8,885 nucleotides of DNA, taken from contig CANRAK010000051.1 of NCBI GenBank assembly GCA_947628575.1, positions 1-8,885 of the forward strand, read 5' to 3'. Positions 1 to 5,306 of the stretch are shown piece after piece (position 1 is the first letter of the stretch; each line of letters starts with the position of its first letter). Made by a program: the position numbers and the translations under genes. The notes beneath the pieces were generated by a model. The model saw nothing but the letters and a program-made list of their open reading frames with translations, was not told the origin of the DNA and ran no database searches. Origin of the DNA: an uncultured Clostridia bacterium (lineage in GTDB: Bacteria > Bacillota > Clostridia > TANB77 > CAG-465).

Positions 1-1607
1 ATCATTCTATCAAGTCCAGGAGCAGCACCAGCATGTGGTGGAGCACCGTATTTAAATGCGTTATATAATGCACCAAATTTGTTTTTAACTGTTTCTTCGC
101 TATATCCAGCAATTTCAAAAGCTTTAGTCATAATTTCTGTATCATGATTTCTTACAGCTCCTGATGCCAACTCATATCCATTACATACCATATCATATTG
201 ATAAGCTAATATTTCTAAAGGATTTTTATTATTTAAAGCATCTAATCCACCTTGTGGCATAGAAAATGGATTGTGTCCAAAATCTATTTTGCCATCGTCA
301 GTTTCTTCATAGAATGGAAAATCTACTATAAAGCAGAATTTATATAAATCTTCATCTATTAAATTTAGTCTCTTACCAAGTTCTATTCTAACATTACCAG
401 CATCTTTACAAGCTTTCATGTATTCATCTGCAATAAAGAATATACCATAGTTATTTTTTGCACCTGTTTTTTCAAACATATTTTTTAATGTATCTTCAGA
501 TAAATATTTAGCTATTGGTCCTACAACACTTCCATCTTCATTTATTTTTATCCAAGCAAGACCAGCCATATCTAATTCAGATTTAGCAAAATCTGTCATT
601 TCATCAAAAAATCTTCTAGTAACAGAACTAGAGTCTACAGCAATAGCTTTTACTGTTTTATTTTTAAAAGCATTAAATCCTGAATTTGCAAAACAGTCTG
701 TTACATCTGTTAAAACTAATGGATTTCTTAAATCTGGTTTATCTGTACCATAAGTATCCATAGCTTCTTTAAATGGAATTTCAATAAATGAATCTTCAGA
801 TATTTTTGCATGTCCATGCACTTTAAATACATGAGCAGTTACTTCTCTTAAAACGTTTAATACATCTTCTTGAGTAGCAAAAGACATTTCAAAGTCTAGT
901 TGATAAAATTCACCTGGACTTCTATCTGCTCTTGGATCCTCATCTCTAAAGCATGGTGCTATTTGATAATATTTATCAAAACCTGAAATCATAAGTAATT
1001 GTTTAAATTGTTGTGGTGCTTGTGGTAAAGCATAAAATTCACCTGGATGTAATCTAGATGGAATTAAATAATCTCTTGCTCCTTCTGGAGAAGATGAAGT
1101 TAGTATTGGTGTCTGTATCTCTATAAATCCCATACTATCCATTTTATCTCTTATTGTTTTTAATACTTTACTTCTAAATACAATTTTTTCATGAATAGAT
1201 TCATTTCTTAAATCTAAAAATCTATATTGAAGTCTTAAATCTTCTTTTACTTCATGACTCTTTTCAACTTCAAAAGGCATTGGTAATAGTACATTGTTTT
1301 GTACTGTTATATTTTCAATTTTAACATCAATTTTTCCTGTTTCTAATTTATCATTTATATTTTCTTCAGGTCTTTTTACAACCATACCATCAACAGTTAT
1401 AGATGCTTCAACATTTATATCTTTAATTTGTGCAAGTAAAGCTGGATCTTCTGTAGTTAGCTGTGTAATACCATAATGATCTCTTAAGTCTATAAATACA
1501 CATCCTCCTAAATCTCTAATAGTTTTTACAAATCCTGATAATCTTACTGTTTTACCTTCATCTTTTTCTCTTAGTTCATTACATGTATGTGTTCTATACT
1601 CATTCAT
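1..1607 (-). CDS. aspS: Aspartyl-tRNA synthetase, 3' end cut off by the window edge
   Basis: Class II synthetase that attaches aspartate to tRNA-Asp in the cytoplasm. I read 535 codons from ATG at 1607; bacterial AspRS is about 590 residues, so roughly the last 55-60 are outside the window. Visible in order: N-terminal anticodon-binding OB fold (about 1-105, with RDLGG at 31-35 and FIDLRDHYG after it); motif 1 around 140-167 (ends GFIEIQTP), followed by the aspartate-binding PEGARDYLIPSR stretch; motif 2 beginning FRDED at 220 and continuing RADRSPGEFYQLDFE; the bacterial GAD-type insertion (around 285-420, with GLAWIKI); and the start of motif 3, APGLDRM, at 529-535. The start is set by AAGGAG at 1621-1616, eight bases upstream. 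It lies 19 bp after asnS and is probably co-transcribed with it. RADRSPGEFYQLD and DLRDHYG remind me of alphaproteobacterial AspRS more than the Bacillus/E. coli RADRQPEF form. Leu33 sits where non-discriminating enzymes have His, suggesting specificity for tRNA-Asp (inference). Confidence 0.96.
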   Translation of the reverse strand, partial: MNEYRTHTCNELREKDEGKTVRLSGFVKTIRDLGGCVFIDLRDHYGITQLTTEDPALLAQIKDINVEASITVDGMVVKRPEENINDKLETGKIDVKIENITVQNNVLLPMPFEVEKSHEVKEDLRLQYRFLDLRNESIHEKIVFRSKVLKTIRDKMDSMGFIEIQTPILTSSSPEGARDYLIPSRLHPGEFYALPQAPQQFKQLLMISGFDKYYQIAPCFRDEDPRADRSPGEFYQLDFEMSFATQEDVLNVLREVTAHVFKVHGHAKISEDSFIEIPFKEAMDTYGTDKPDLRNPLVLTDVTDCFANSGFNAFKNKTVKAIAVDSSSVTRRFFDEMTDFAKSELDMAGLAWIKINEDGSVVGPIAKYLSEDTLKNMFEKTGAKNNYGIFFIADEYMKACKDAGNVRIELGKRLNLIDEDLYKFCFIVDFPFYEETDDGKIDFGHNPFSMPQGGLDALNNKNPLEILAYQYDMVCNGYELASGAVRNHDTEIMTKAFEIAGYSEETVKNKFGALYNAFKYGAPPHAGAAPGLDRM

Positions 1608-1626
1608 TTTTATCTCTCCTTAAATA

Positions 1627-3009
1627 TTAATATAAACAATTTCCTGGTGTTCTTGGGAATGGAATTACATCACGTATATTTGACATTCCAGTCATATACA
1701 TTACAAGTCTTTCAAATCCAAGACCAAATCCAGAGTGTACAACAGTACCATATCTTCTTGTATCTAAATACCAAGAATAATCATCTTCTTTTAAGTTTAG
1801 TTCATGCATTCTATTTATTAGCTTATCATAATCTTCTTCTCTTTGTGAACCGCCAATAATCTCACCAATACCTGGTACTAACATATCTACTGCTCTTACT
1901 GTTTTATTATCATCATTTAATTTCATATAGAATGCTTTTATATCTTTTGGATAATCAGTTACAAATACTGGTTTTTTAAATATTCTTTCTGTTAAATATC
2001 TTTCATGCTCAGTTTGTAAATCTGTTCCCCATTCAACTTTATATTCAAATTCATCATTATGTTCTTTTAGAAGTTCTACTGCTTCTGTATAGGTAATTTT
2101 CTTAAATTCAGAATTATATATATGATTTAATCTATTTATTAATTCTTTATCATAAAAATTATTAAAGAATTCAACTTCTTCTTTACAATCAGTTAATACT
2201 TTATTTATTATATATTTTATCATTGCCTCTGCAAGTTCCATATCTCCATCTAAATCGCAAAACGCCATTTCAGGTTCTACCATCCAAAACTCTGCAGCAT
2301 GTCTTGCAGTATGTGAGTCTTCAGCTCTAAAAGTTGGTCCAAAAGTATAAACATTAGCAAATGCCATTGCCATACATTCAGCTGAAAGCTGTCCTGATAC
2401 AGTAAGACTTGTTTTCTTACCAAAGAAGTCATTTGAATCATCTTCGTTTTTTGTATCACCAAGTGTAGTAACTCTAAACATTTCTCCAGCACCTTCACAA
2501 TCAGATGATGTGATAATTGGTGTATTTACATATACAAAATCATTATTGTGGAAAAACTCATGTATAGCTTGTGCTATTACACTTCTAACTTTAAATACAG
2601 CTAAAAAAGTATTAGTTCTAGGTCTTAAATGTGCGACATCTCTTAAAAATTCCATTGAATGTCTTTTATTTTGTAAAGGATAATCTGGTGAAGATTTACC
2701 AGATATTTCAATCTTATTTGCTGTTATTTCATAAGGTTGTTTTGCTCCTTGTGTAACTTTAAGTTTACCATAGACTATAATACTTGATCCAATATTTAAA
2801 TTTACAATATCATTATAATTATCTAAGCTATCTTCCAAAACTACTTGTACTGGCTTAAAATAACTTCCATCATTAAGTTCTATAAATGCTATTTTTTTAG
2901 AATTTCTTAAATTTCTTACCCATCCAGCAATTTCAATTTCTTTTCCGTCCATTTCATTATAATTATCATGTATAAAAGAAATTTTTACTCTTTCTTTAAA
3001 TTTGTTCAT
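1627..3009 (-). CDS. asnS: Asparaginyl-tRNA synthetase
   Basis: Class IIb synthetase that charges tRNA-Asn with asparagine in the cytoplasm. It is 460 aa, the usual bacterial AsnRS length. Domains: anticodon-binding OB fold at about 22-105 (EIAGWVRNLR and a following beta barrel); motif 1 at about 150-166 (FFHNNDFVYVNTPIIT); the substrate-binding SGQLSAE at 205-211; motif 2 at about 222-248 (FGPTFRAEDSHTARHAAEFW); the PVFVTDYP segment near 347; motif 3 at about 427-437 (GFGLGFERLVM). It ends FPRTPGNCLY, matching the family's C-terminal FPRT.GN tail. I chose ATG at 3009 rather than the in-frame ATG at 3033, because AAAGGGG at 3023-3017 lies seven bases before 3009 and because the predicted transcription start would leave almost no leader before 3033. 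It is the first gene of an operon with aspS and has its own promoter at 3073-3045. No T-box leader fits in the short 5' region. Its presence implies direct asparagine charging rather than sole dependence on the Asp-tRNA-Asn amidotransferase route. Confidence 0.98.
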   Translation of the reverse strand: MNKFKERVKISFIHDNYNEMDGKEIEIAGWVRNLRNSKKIAFIELNDGSYFKPVQVVLEDSLDNYNDIVNLNIGSSIIVYGKLKVTQGAKQPYEITANKIEISGKSSPDYPLQNKRHSMEFLRDVAHLRPRTNTFLAVFKVRSVIAQAIHEFFHNNDFVYVNTPIITSSDCEGAGEMFRVTTLGDTKNEDDSNDFFGKKTSLTVSGQLSAECMAMAFANVYTFGPTFRAEDSHTARHAAEFWMVEPEMAFCDLDGDMELAEAMIKYIINKVLTDCKEEVEFFNNFYDKELINRLNHIYNSEFKKITYTEAVELLKEHNDEFEYKVEWGTDLQTEHERYLTERIFKKPVFVTDYPKDIKAFYMKLNDDNKTVRAVDMLVPGIGEIIGGSQREEDYDKLINRMHELNLKEDDYSWYLDTRRYGTVVHSGFGLGFERLVMYMTGMSNIRDVIPFPRTPGNCLY

Positions 3010-3016
3010 AAAATTA

Positions 3017-3023
3017 CCCCTTT
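3017..3023 (-). promoter_or_regulatory. Ribosome binding site that fixes the asnS start
   Basis: On the minus strand AAAGGGG lies seven bases before ATG 3009. It falls inside the eight-codon extension that begins at ATG 3033, so the extended start would have no binding site of its own. This decides for 3009. Confidence 0.8.
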
Positions 3024-3044
3024 TTACGTACATTCAACGCTAAA

Positions 3045-3073
3045 ATTATAACATAAAATTAATTCTTATGCAA
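3045..3073 (-). promoter_or_regulatory. Sigma-A promoter for asnS-aspS
   Basis: On the minus strand a perfect TATAAT at 3050-3045 is preceded by TGT (3053-3051), giving an extended -10. A weak -35, TTGCAT, lies at 3073-3068 with an exact 17-base spacer. Transcription should start near 3038, giving a leader of about 28 bases. The promoter sits downstream of the rpsO terminator, so the synthetase operon is probably an independent unit. Confidence 0.75.
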
Positions 3074-3115
3074 TGAAAAATTCCATAATCTAGCAACAAA
3101 ATAACGTTTTTTTAG

Positions 3116-3146
3116 AAAAAAAACATAGGCTATTTCTAACCTATGT
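3116..3146 (-). terminator. Rho-independent terminator after rpsO
   Basis: Minus-strand arms ACATAGG (3146-3140) and CCTATGT (3129-3123) form a 7-bp stem with a 10-base loop, followed by an unbroken run of eight T (3123-3116). It starts nine bases after the rpsO stop codon. The other strand also has a T-rich tail after the hairpin, but no gene reads into it from that side. Confidence 0.85.
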
Positions 3147-3154
3147 ATTTTTTA

Positions 3155-3418
3155 TTATTTTCTTAAATTTAATTTAGAAATGATATCTCTATATCTTTCT
3201 ACATCTTTACTTTCAAGATATCTTAAAAGTCTTTTTCTTTTACCAACCATTATTAAAAGACCACGTCTAGAATGATTATCTTTTTTGTGAACTTTTAAAT
3301 GCTCTGTAAGTTCATTGATTCTTTCTGTTAAAAGTGCAATTTGTACTTCTGCAGAACCAGTGTCTTTTTCTTTTCTAGCATAAGTTGTTAAAATTTCAGA
3401 TTTTCTTTCTTTAGTCAT
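3155..3418 (-). CDS. rpsO: 30S ribosomal protein S15
   Basis: Primary-binding protein of the small ribosomal subunit; in this family it binds the 16S rRNA three-way junction in the central domain and contributes to a bridge to the 50S subunit. It is 87 aa against a usual 88-89. The sequence is almost entirely family signature: TGSAEVQIALLTERINELTEHL at about 21-42, then KKDNHSRRGLL (about 45-55), and the basic KRKRLLRYL segment (about 60-68), matching the four-helix S15 fold. The start ATG at 3418 has a strong GGAGG at 3430-3426, seven bases away. It lies between an M23 peptidase gene and asnS on the same strand, and a terminator follows directly. pnp, a common rpsO neighbour, is not next to it here. 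The leader can fold into a structure that covers the ribosome binding site (separate entry), suggesting feedback control by S15. Confidence 0.99.
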   Translation of the reverse strand: MTKERKSEILTTYARKEKDTGSAEVQIALLTERINELTEHLKVHKKDNHSRRGLLIMVGKRKRLLRYLESKDVERYRDIISKLNLRK

Positions 3419-3425
3419 TTTTTAT

Positions 3426-3489
3426 CCTCCTTCTCTACTTGCCTACAGCTAAGATACACGAGGTTTTAATGTAATATCTGAGCAATAGG
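3426..3489 (-). promoter_or_regulatory. Candidate S15 autoregulatory leader of rpsO
   Basis: On the minus strand the outer arms CCTATTGCT (3489-3481) and AGCTGTAGG (3450-3442) pair at eight of nine positions, counting one G-T pair. Inside them AGATA (3479-3475) pairs with TATCT (3456-3452), and CA (3471-3470) with TG (3458-3457) after a small bulge. The apical loop holds CCTC (3463-3460), which can pair with GAGG in the Shine-Dalgarno sequence (3429-3426), making an H-type pseudoknot that would block translation. Control of rpsO by its own product through leader structures is well known in several bacterial groups, with differing RNA architectures. That this one binds S15 is inference. Confidence 0.6.
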
Positions 3490-3492
3490 TGA

Positions 3493-3522
3493 TATATAAC
3501 AAATTACTAAGTAATTTATTAA
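3493..3522 (-). promoter_or_regulatory. Possible weak promoter for rpsO
   Basis: On the minus strand TTAATA (3522-3517) and TATATA (3498-3493), 18 bases apart, each match four of six consensus positions. A start a few bases further on would put the 3489-3426 hairpin at the very 5' end of the transcript. The region is so AT-rich that chance matches are likely; rpsO may instead be read through from the peptidase gene upstream. Confidence 0.3.
3501..3517 (-). repeat. AT-rich inverted repeat after the M23 peptidase gene
   Basis: AAATTAC and GTAATTT form a perfect 7-bp stem with a 3-base loop, starting five bases after the peptidase stop codon. A short T-rich stretch (TTTGTT) follows. With one G-C pair and a broken T-run it would be a weak terminator at best, so some read-through into rpsO is plausible. 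Confidence 0.4.
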
Positions 3523-4527
3523 CTATATTTGATTTAATACATTCCATGGGTTTATAGAAACACCATTTACTTTAACTTCAAAGTGTACGTGTGGTCCAGT
3601 TGTATTACCAGTATTACCACTTGAAGCTATTAATTGACCAGCAACAACAGTTTCACCTACAGCAACATGTAGCTGACTGTTATGTGCATATATTGTTTGC
3701 ATACCATTTCCATGATTTATTTTTACGCAGTTACCATAACCAGAACTATCCCATCCAGAAAATACAACTGTACCATCTGTAAAGGCATATACTGGTGTAC
3801 CAATAGACGCTTGTAAATCTACACCATTATGTCCCCAATAGCCCCAATAGTCACAGTTTACTGTTCTACTAACAGTAGGCCATGCTAAATTTCCATTTAG
3901 TGTAGGAACTACAGTTCCCATACCATATGCAGGAACATAAGATGACTGTGGAGCTTGCTGTGAAGTTTCTTCTGGAATATCCACAGGTTTATTTCTAGCA
4001 ACAATATCTGCAAGAATATCATCTGCTCTGTCTGTTGAAGTTAAATTATCTAGATCAGATACTTTTTCAACATTTACACTTGCATTTATATCTGAAACTT
4101 CTGATCTTAGTTTATTTACGTAATCATTAGCTTGATTTTCTGCTGTAAATGTCATTTGTTGTTCACCATCTAATACAACTTCATAAACTGTAAATTCAGT
4201 TTGCATTTCTGCTCTTAAATTTGTATATACATTTTGTTGTCTAAGTAAAGAGTCTCTAATATAGCTTTTTTCAAATGTAGGTTCACTCTCTAAATAAACT
4301 TTAACATTTTCATCAATACTTTGTTTTTCAGTCACTAAATCATTATATATCTCGTCAAATTGTTGTTCATCAGAGAAATATCCAACGAACTTACCATTAA
4401 TATATGTTTTAACAACTGGTTTGTATGTATTAAGTATAGTTAAATATACAGCTGTAAAAACAACTAGTAAAGATATAACTGTAAATAATACGAATCTTAG
4501 TGTACTGAGCACACCTTTCTTTCCCAT
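3523..4527 (-). CDS. Membrane-anchored M23 (LytM-type) peptidoglycan endopeptidase
   Basis: Zinc metallopeptidase of the M23 family, expected to cut peptidoglycan cross-bridges outside the membrane. It is 334 aa. A basic N terminus (GKKG) precedes one hydrophobic segment at about 10-32, which I read as a signal anchor. Residues about 39-160 look like two copies of a small alpha/beta module, each beginning with a beta hairpin around an N-G or D-G turn (INGKFVGYF and LDGEQQMTF). A low-complexity Gln/Ser/Pro linker (about 180-200) leads to the catalytic domain at about 215-334. The zinc ligands are all present: His233 and Asp237 (HNGVD), His315 of the HVH pair (313/315), with catalytic-type His282 in YAH. 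It should therefore be active, unlike degenerate LytM regulators. An alternative GTG start at 4542 is possible but has poor spacing; ATG 4527 has AAGGTG 12 bases upstream, longer than ideal, so the start is uncertain. Two strong promoters lie upstream. The exact substrate and cell-cycle role cannot be read from the sequence. Confidence 0.9.
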   Translation of the reverse strand: MGKKGVLSTLRFVLFTVISLLVVFTAVYLTILNTYKPVVKTYINGKFVGYFSDEQQFDEIYNDLVTEKQSIDENVKVYLESEPTFEKSYIRDSLLRQQNVYTNLRAEMQTEFTVYEVVLDGEQQMTFTAENQANDYVNKLRSEVSDINASVNVEKVSDLDNLTSTDRADDILADIVARNKPVDIPEETSQQAPQSSYVPAYGMGTVVPTLNGNLAWPTVSRTVNCDYWGYWGHNGVDLQASIGTPVYAFTDGTVVFSGWDSSGYGNCVKINHGNGMQTIYAHNSQLHVAVGETVVAGQLIASSGNTGNTTGPHVHFEVKVNGVSINPWNVLNQI

Positions 4528-4571
4528 AATTAAATTTTGCACCTTCCTTTTATTACTAGGCTACAAGTATT

Positions 4572-4600
4572 ATTATACCATTTTAGCCTATTTTTGTCAA
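4572..4600 (-). promoter_or_regulatory. Proximal promoter of the M23 peptidase gene
   Basis: On the minus strand TTGACA (4600-4595) and TATAAT (4577-4572) are both perfect consensus with an exact 17-base spacer and a TGG extended -10 element (4580-4578). The transcript should begin near 4565, about 38 bases before ATG 4527. Confidence 0.92.
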
Positions 4601-4636
4601 ATTTGCACTAATTTCATTTGTTCCAGAAGCAGATAT

Positions 4637-4665
4637 ATTCTAGCATAGTATTTTATCTTTGTCAA
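4637..4665 (-). promoter_or_regulatory. Distal promoter of the M23 peptidase gene
   Basis: On the minus strand TTGACA (4665-4660) is followed, after exactly 17 bases, by TAGAAT (4642-4637), with TGC (4645-4643) as an extended -10. It lies 65 bp upstream of the proximal promoter. Its -35 bases are the same DNA that reads TTGTCA on the plus strand. Confidence 0.8.
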
Positions 4666-4687
4666 GTTTTTATTCTTTTGCGATAAT
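4659..4687 (+). promoter_or_regulatory. Candidate distal promoter of the NfeD-SPFH operon, back to back with the peptidase promoter
   Basis: TTGTCA (4659-4664) and GATAAT (4682-4687) each match five of six consensus positions, with an exact 17-base spacer and TGC (4679-4681) as an extended -10. Its -35 almost coincides with the opposite-strand TTGACA at 4665-4660. Its -10 overlaps the left arm of the 4683-4729 dyad. It would give a leader of about 155 bases. Confidence 0.6.
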
Positions 4688-4729
4688 GTAACATTGTGTT
4701 ATATTTTTATAATATAACTATTACATTAT
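4683..4729. repeat. Nested inverted repeat, possible operator
   Basis: Outer arms ATAATGTAA (4683-4691) and TTACATTAT (4721-4729) are a perfect 9-bp match. Inner arms GTTATATT (4698-4705) and AATATAAC (4711-4718) are a perfect 8-bp match around a 5-base centre. The two layers are separated by 6 bases on the left and 2 on the right. A second local dyad, TAACA-TTG-TGTTA (4689-4701), overlaps it. It lies between two divergent genes, so it does not end either of them; an operator or protein-bound dyad fits better. I do not recognise the site as that of a known regulator. Confidence 0.7.
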
Positions 4730-4730
4730 A

Positions 4731-4758
4731 TTCAAAAGCCTAATTTTTAGTATATAAT
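4731..4758 (+). promoter_or_regulatory. Weak candidate promoter for the NfeD operon
   Basis: A perfect TATAAT (4753-4758) follows TTCAAA (4731-4736), a four-of-six -35, with a 16-base spacer. It lies just downstream of the nested dyad. The very high AT content makes chance matches easy. Confidence 0.35.
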
Positions 4759-4772
4759 CTTATGTAAATATC

Positions 4773-4801
4773 TTGTGTTTTGTGAATATTTATTGTATAA
4801 T
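4773..4801 (+). promoter_or_regulatory. Candidate proximal promoter of the NfeD-SPFH operon
   Basis: A perfect TATAAT (4796-4801) lies 17 bases after TTGTGT (4773-4778), whose TTG matches the -35 core. The start near 4808 would give a leader of about 42 bases before ATG 4850, a normal length. Confidence 0.6.
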
Positions 4802-4835
4802 TATGGCAGAACTGTTATGATTTTAATCATAACCG

Positions 4836-4843
4836 AAGGAGGG
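4836..4843 (+). promoter_or_regulatory. Ribosome binding site that fixes the NfeD start
   Basis: AAGGAGGG lies six bases before ATG 4850. Since it sits within the upstream in-frame extension, it favours the 146-residue protein. Confidence 0.85.
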
Positions 4844-4849
4844 ATATTT

Positions 4850-5290
4850 ATGTTACCTATGTGGGCGTTGTGGCTAATTGCAAGTGGAGTATTCTTCTTG
4901 GGAGAAATTTTTACAATTTCATTCTTGCTTTTCTGGCCTGGTGTAGGAGCTTTCCTTGCTTTTTTAACTAGTCTTTTATTACCGGAAAATATACTACTTC
5001 AAGTTATTGTTTTTGCAATATCATCTATTTTACTAATTTTATTTACTAAACCATTAGTTAATAAGATATTTAGAAACAAAGATGATACTACAATGAATAA
5101 TAGTGCTATTATTGGTAAAAAAGGTATTGTTATTAAGAGTATCGATAATGATAATCCTATTGGTCAAGTAAAAATTAATGGTGAACTTTGGTCTGCTATT
5201 AAAGATGAAAAAGCAAAACCTATCAATGCTGGAGAAAGTGTTATAATCGAAAAGATTGATGGGGTAAAATTATTAGTTAGAAAACCATAA
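4850..5290 (+). CDS. NfeD family membrane protein (short form)
   Basis: Short NfeD-like protein, 146 aa, of the kind paired with SPFH proteins (compare E. coli YbbJ next to QmcA). Three hydrophobic segments at about 5-25, 27-45 and 48-66 are followed by a linker and a cytoplasmic OB-fold-like beta domain at about 88-144. That domain contains GKKGIVI, GQVKINGELWSA, INAGESVIIEKIDG and a final LLVRKP, the usual NfeD pattern. It lacks the ClpP-like serine protease domain of long NfeD proteins. I chose ATG 4850 because AAGGAGGG (4836-4843) lies six bases upstream; the frame stays open back to about 4775 but those 25 codons include the binding site and a probable promoter. The SPFH gene begins 16 bp after the stop, so the two are almost certainly co-transcribed. 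In this family the OB domain is thought to bind or modulate the SPFH partner; the exact job here is unknown. Confidence 0.92.
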   Translation: MLPMWALWLIASGVFFLGEIFTISFLLFWPGVGAFLAFLTSLLLPENILLQVIVFAISSILLILFTKPLVNKIFRNKDDTTMNNSAIIGKKGIVIKSIDNDNPIGQVKINGELWSAIKDEKAKPINAGESVIIEKIDGVKLLVRKP

Positions 5291-5306
5291 TTTAAGGAGG
5301 TACAAT

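Larger units (their letters stand above)
4543..4849. promoter_or_regulatory. Divergent control region between the M23 peptidase and the NfeD operon
   Basis: This 307-bp stretch holds no credible gene; the short reading frames that cross it have no ribosome binding sites. It contains two minus-strand promoters for the peptidase, up to three candidate plus-strand promoters for the NfeD-SPFH pair, and a nested inverted repeat between them. No riboswitch or small RNA gene is recognisable. Confidence 0.75.

Noticed and set aside
1587..1859. Plus-strand reading frames over asnS/aspS (also 1294-1476) and over the peptidase (3591-3782)
   Set aside because: They lie opposite well-conserved genes, have no ribosome binding sites, and have compositions typical of antisense shadows.
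2277..2498. Minus-strand 73-residue frame inside asnS
   Set aside because: It is an out-of-frame shadow of the motif 2 region of AsnRS.
3009..3033. Eight-residue N-terminal extension of asnS from ATG 3033
   Set aside because: The only good ribosome binding site (3023-3017) lies inside the extension, and the predicted transcript starts only about five bases before 3033.
4421..4648. Plus-strand 75-residue frame over the peptidase promoters
   Set aside because: It runs antisense through the peptidase start and both of its promoters, has no ribosome binding site, and resembles no family I know.
4683..4729. Nested dyad as a terminator or small transposon remnant
   Set aside because: Neither flanking gene ends there, no clean T-run follows on either strand, and there is no target-site duplication or transposase; an operator-like role is simpler.
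4775..4849. 25-residue N-terminal extension of the NfeD protein
   Set aside because: It would contain the strong ribosome binding site of ATG 4850 and a TATAAT box, it has no site of its own, and family members begin close to the first membrane segment.
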